In this document: positions 61,244 through 64,000 of the stretch, in pieces | Position numbering within the stretch: position 1 is the first letter of the stretch | Layout: each line of letters opens with the position of its first letter | From: Lewinellaceae bacterium | GTDB taxonomy: Bacteria; Bacteroidota; Bacteroidia; Chitinophagales; Saprospiraceae | NCBI GenBank assembly: GCA_020636025.1 | Contig: JACJYQ010000006.1 | Span: forward strand, 483,449 to 547,448 | Length of the DNA: 64,000 bases | Direction: 5' to 3' | The notes under the pieces: model-generated | Seen by the model: the letters and a program-made list of their open reading frames with translations, nothing else | The model's database searches: none | What the model was told of the DNA's origin: nothing | Program-made: the position numbers and the translations under genes

Positions 61244-61251
61244 CAAAGATA
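61244..61251 (-). promoter_or_regulatory. -7 box TATCTTTG of the alanine dehydrogenase gene
   Basis: TATCTTTG on the minus strand fits TAnnTTTG, 17 nt before the ATG at 61226. A TTTA -33-like element lies about 20 bp upstream. It suggests ald can be transcribed independently of tsaE. Confidence 0.45.
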
Positions 61252-61303
61252 GGCTTTGAAGCACGCCGTTTTTAAAGCATGGTGAGAAAATTCCCTCTCG
61301 TAC

Positions 61304-61729
61304 TTACAATATGCGAATCTTTCTGGTTGTTTCGCCGGTTATTTCAATGATAATCTGAGCTGTATCCGGTGGTAACATGGATTCAACCAGCTGTGGCCAT
61401 TCAATAAAAGTATAGTAAGGATCGTCCAACAACTCTTCAATACCGATGTCGAGCGCTTCTTCCATCTTGTTCAGGCGGTACAGGTCGAGGTGGTGGATTA
61501 CAGATGGCTGGCCATTTTCATCCTTGTAATCGTAATCGTTTACCAGCGAATAGGTTGGACTGGAAATATTGCCGTGAACACCCAAATGTTGGCAAAATGC
61601 TTTGATAAGGGTGGTTTTACCGGCACCCATGTCGCCAATAACGGCCACTTTTTTCCTGCCTTTCAGCCCATCCATGACGTGTAGCATCAGACTGGGCAGC
61701 GCATCGGGGGCAAATGCAATGAATTCCAT
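61304..61729 (-). CDS. tsaE: tRNA threonylcarbamoyladenosine biosynthesis ATPase TsaE
   Basis: 141 residues from the ATG at 61729; a start at 61843 would add 38 unconserved residues and include repeat DNA. Walker A is AVIGDMGAGKTTLIKAF, followed by SSPTYSLVNDY and VIHHLDLYRLNKMEEALDIGIEELLDDPYYTFIEWPQL, all diagnostic of TsaE. It works with TsaB, TsaC and TsaD to form t6A at position 37 of ANN-decoding tRNAs and is essential in many bacteria. A TACATTTG -7 box ends 7 nt before the ATG, consistent with a leaderless or near-leaderless message. Confidence 0.95.
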   Translation of the reverse strand: MEFIAFAPDALPSLMLHVMDGLKGRKKVAVIGDMGAGKTTLIKAFCQHLGVHGNISSPTYSLVNDYDYKDENGQPSVIHHLDLYRLNKMEEALDIGIEELLDDPYYTFIEWPQLVESMLPPDTAQIIIEITGETTRKIRIL

Positions 61730-61735
61730 AAGACG

Positions 61736-61743
61736 CAAATGTA
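61736..61743 (-). promoter_or_regulatory. -7 box TACATTTG of tsaE
   Basis: TACATTTG on the minus strand matches TAnnTTTG, directly before the ATG at 61729. The upstream stretch 61752-61790 carries AATTATG heptamers (GAATTATGAATTATGGATGG), another copy of the intergenic repeat class. Confidence 0.45.
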
Positions 61744-61967
61744 ATTCTTGAACTGAATTATGAATTATGGATGGTGAATTATTATTTGATTTTGATGAGG
61801 TCGAGGAGACAAGGAGCTTGCCTGCGCATTCAGTTTTTACCATGCAGAAAGAGCCGTAAATTATCTATAATTGAAGCACTTAGAAACCTGACTTATTCGA
61901 AATCTTTGTTTTCCAAATCTGGGAATATGATGCATATTGCAAGCAATTCATCAAACTCCAATTACTC

Positions 61968-63629
61968 ATGCGCCATTTAATTACCCTTTCAAGCATTTTC
62001 CTGACTTGTGGATTAAATGCTCAAAGTCCTGCCTCAAACCATGCCTGGCTTACTACAGATAACATCTCTGTGAGAATAACGCCAACTGGTATTCATGCCG
62101 ATAGTAGTGGTGGATTTCTATTGAATCAACCCGGAGGCAATACCGTAAATTTACTTAGCCATTTAACTCCGTGGATTGTCGGAGAAGACCCTGCGGGAAA
62201 CCTTAAAGCTGCCTGCGAGCTGGAAGATCCGGATTTTTCAGACTGGAAACCCGGTTTTCGAGGTATACCCAATTCTGGGAAAGTTTGGAAAGTGACCAAT
62301 GACCAGATTGCCATTCACCTGGCGGATTTTGCAGATAATGGCGTAATCGACAACCCCATTCCGGAGATTTTCGCCTGGCCTGCAAGGGGAAACCCTTTTT
62401 CTCTTTTTTATAACGGTTTTGAGATACCTTCCAGCCCGGAAGTTTATTCAGTTTTAGCGGATTTTTTTGATGTTGATGACAACGGTGTTTATAATCCGGA
62501 GAAAGGAGATTATCCTCTTTCTGATAATACACGTAGGTTTTATCATCAACTACCACTAGATCAAATCACTTTCACCCCATTTCATAGCGACACGATTACT
62601 CATTTGACCCACAACAAGAATATCGATACTGAAGCCTGTCTAATGGCTTACACATTTGATTGTGATCAACAGGAGTTCGTTGAGAATTCAGTATTTCTGG
62701 AGTACCATTTTATAAATTCGAATACAGAATTAACTGCACCAGTATATTATGGACTTTATGCTGATTTTGATATTGGGAATCCATTTGACGACTATTTAGG
62801 AACAGAACTGCCTGCATTCTCTGGAGTTTTTGCCTTTAATTCAGATACCCTATTTGACCAACAATCAGGAACTAATCCACCTGTAATCAATCTTTCTGTA
62901 TATCAAACACCTTTAGATTCCCATGGGATAAATGTAGGGGTCCATAACATAATGCCAATCCATCCAGGTTCACAGTTTTGGTGGGCGGATTTACCTATCA
63001 ATAATTTTGAATTCTATAATTACCTCTCTGGGTTATGGCGAGATGGAAGCCCGTTAACAGTTGGAGGAAACGGATGGCATGGCAATGAGATAACCGACTT
63101 CCCCTTTCCCGGTCATCCAGCTGATTCTACAAACTGGAGTGAATTGTCGGCAAATAATCTATTAGAAGATAGAAGTGCGCTTATTTCTTTCAAGGTTCCG
63201 GTTTTGTTTCCAAAAGCGGTGAACCGCATATTTTTTTCATTATCAGCCTCAAACCAAACAGGAATTTCTTCTCAGTTAAATCAAATAAGGGAATTTAAAA
63301 GTGCCCAAAACTATTTTATTATGGGTTACCCTTTTGACATGCCTTTTCAAAGGCCCTGCTTACCATCAATTGTACAAAATGAAAACCAAGTAATTATTTT
63401 CCCAAACCCCGCCACCGATCACATCAAAGTACAAAGCTCCAGTACCCCCATTGAAGAAATTACCCTGTTCAATATGTTGGGTCACTGGGTCGGCAAGCAA
63501 AAATCCTCCGTCGGGACTACCCATACCCTCAGAATGGAAACAGCAAGCCTTTCTCCCGGAGTTTATATGGTTAGCTGGAGATTGCGGGACGGCACAATGG
63601 GTTCTGGAAAAGCAGTAGTGGGGCGGTAA
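61968..63629 (+). CDS. T9SS cargo protein of unknown function
   Basis: 553 residues. Signal peptide (LITLSSIFLTCGLNAQ) and a T9SS type A sorting domain at the end (IIFPNPATDHIKVQSSST, EITLFNMLGHWVGK, SLSPGVYMVSWRLRDGTMGSGKAVV). The ~450 residues between are rich in aromatic and acidic residues (FFDVDDNGVYNPEKGDYPL, a calcium-loop-like DVDDNG; YGLYADFDIGNPFDDYLGTELP; WRDGSPLTVGGNGWHG). I do not recognise this region as an enzyme; similar regions occur in many Saprospiria surface proteins. Exported and processed by T9SS is the safe conclusion. It is divergent from tsaE. Confidence 0.82.
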   Translation: MRHLITLSSIFLTCGLNAQSPASNHAWLTTDNISVRITPTGIHADSSGGFLLNQPGGNTVNLLSHLTPWIVGEDPAGNLKAACELEDPDFSDWKPGFRGIPNSGKVWKVTNDQIAIHLADFADNGVIDNPIPEIFAWPARGNPFSLFYNGFEIPSSPEVYSVLADFFDVDDNGVYNPEKGDYPLSDNTRRFYHQLPLDQITFTPFHSDTITHLTHNKNIDTEACLMAYTFDCDQQEFVENSVFLEYHFINSNTELTAPVYYGLYADFDIGNPFDDYLGTELPAFSGVFAFNSDTLFDQQSGTNPPVINLSVYQTPLDSHGINVGVHNIMPIHPGSQFWWADLPINNFEFYNYLSGLWRDGSPLTVGGNGWHGNEITDFPFPGHPADSTNWSELSANNLLEDRSALISFKVPVLFPKAVNRIFFSLSASNQTGISSQLNQIREFKSAQNYFIMGYPFDMPFQRPCLPSIVQNENQVIIFPNPATDHIKVQSSSTPIEEITLFNMLGHWVGKQKSSVGTTHTLRMETASLSPGVYMVSWRLRDGTMGSGKAVVGR

Positions 63630-63689
63630 ACTTGCAGCTTTGGGTCGGATTTTGGAGCCTGGATTTCGCGATTATGGATATCCGTCCAG

Positions 63690-63875
63690 ATGTCTCTCAC
63701 GCCTGCGGCGGATCGACATGACAGCGCCCGTTTAAAGGAATATTTTTATTCAGATTTCTCCCTACGGTCGAAATTGTGCCGTATTATTTGTAATTTCGAC
63801 TGAAAGGAGAAATCCGATAAAACCACCCAACAGCGTCGAATTGTCATGTCGATCCGCCGCAGGCGTGAGAGACAT
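63690..63875. repeat. Large nested palindrome upstream of a GIY-YIG gene
   Basis: A perfect 34-bp inverted repeat (63690-63723 with 63842-63875; it contains CACGCCTGCGGCGGATCG) encloses a second palindrome: GATTTCTCC (63753-63761) with GGAGAAATC (63806-63814), and GTCGAAATT (63768-63776) with AATTTCGAC (63792-63800). It lies 61 bp after the T9SS gene and 30 bp before the GIY-YIG start. No T-tract follows, so it is more than a simple terminator. Confidence 0.9.
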
Positions 63876-63905
63876 CCAAACCCTTAAAACCAAACCCACA
63901 CCCCA

Positions 63906-64000
63906 ATGCACAATTACTACGTGTACATACTCACAAACCCAAAAAAAAGCGTTCTATACATCGGTGTTACCAACAACCTGAAACGCCGGCTTCAAGAGCA
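63906..64000 (+). CDS. GIY-YIG nuclease family protein, 5' part only
   Basis: The window ends 31 codons into this gene. The visible start, MHNYYVYILTNPKKSVLYIG followed by VTNNLKRRLQE, contains the YVYIL and LYIGVTNNL strands of the GIY-YIG fold (tyrosine pair in YVY...YIG) and the following RR segment with its catalytic Arg. It resembles the short YhbQ/UPF0213-like single-domain proteins (~80-100 residues) common and often multicopy in Bacteroidota. Members are presumed DNA endonucleases, though most are uncharacterised. The large nested palindrome just upstream may be a partner sequence. Confidence 0.85.
   Translation, partial: MHNYYVYILTNPKKSVLYIGVTNNLKRRLQE

Overview
The window is a chromosomal segment of a member of the Bacteroidota, most likely class Saprospiria (that rank is inferred). 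The phylum call rests on three type IX secretion (T9SS) C-terminal sorting tails, SprB repeats, a GldM-like protein, TAnnTTTG -7 promoter boxes close to start codons, no visible Shine-Dalgarno sites, and many Bacteroidota families (DUF4197, DUF6922/AbiEii pairs, S74 surface proteins, VPS10-like BNR proteins). No tRNA, rRNA or CRISPR array was seen.

Layout. 1-5.2 kb: palindromic repeats, a SprB-repeat/OmpA protein and xseB. 5.2-7.4 kb: a 161-bp MITE between convergent xseB and purQ, then a glycosyltransferase. 7.5-20.2 kb: a surface-protein locus on the minus strand, with three tandem YadA-head/S74-chaperone proteins followed by a 2,517-residue adhesin made largely of 80-residue, four-cysteine repeats whose DNA period is exactly 240 bp over about 5 kb. 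20.35-21.2 kb: a complete IS5-family element beside a DtxR-type repressor lacking its DNA-binding half. 21.8-26 kb: a double amidohydrolase and an SPFH/ribbon-helix-helix pair. 26-34.4 kb: an ECF sigma factor with a probable membrane anti-sigma partner, a VPS10/BNR protein, a LolA-like protein and a GH113-like lipoprotein. 34.4-37.8 kb: TPR-adenylate cyclase, small membrane protein, EVE protein. 37.9-41.1 kb: GT2 coupled to a GT-C-like membrane protein, ended by a second 161-bp MITE. 41.3-54 kb: a pseudo-dihydroorotase, DUF4197, M48 peptidase, RtcB, serine hydrolase, DUF3124, MarC, another GT-C-like protein and a T9SS propeller protein. 54-57.5 kb: an AbiE-like toxin-antitoxin pair bracketed by two copies of a T9SS tail, an orphan GldM paralogue and Fic. 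57.6-64 kb: TonB-dependent receptor, alanine dehydrogenase, TsaE, a T9SS cargo protein, a large nested palindrome and the start of a GIY-YIG nuclease gene.

Common threads are cell-surface display (T9SS cargo, SprB/OmpA, S74 fibres) and repeat-rich intergenic DNA. Degenerate heptanucleotide arrays, several in inverted pairs, fill many gene gaps; one perfect 10 x 7-bp array is the whole promoter region of a T9SS cargo gene. The most unusual items are the toxin-antitoxin cassette between duplicated T9SS tails, the lone GldM paralogue, the exact 240-bp repeat array, MITEs whose ends form host stop codons, and a dihydroorotase homologue without its metal ligands. All family calls come from reading motifs; no database search was run.
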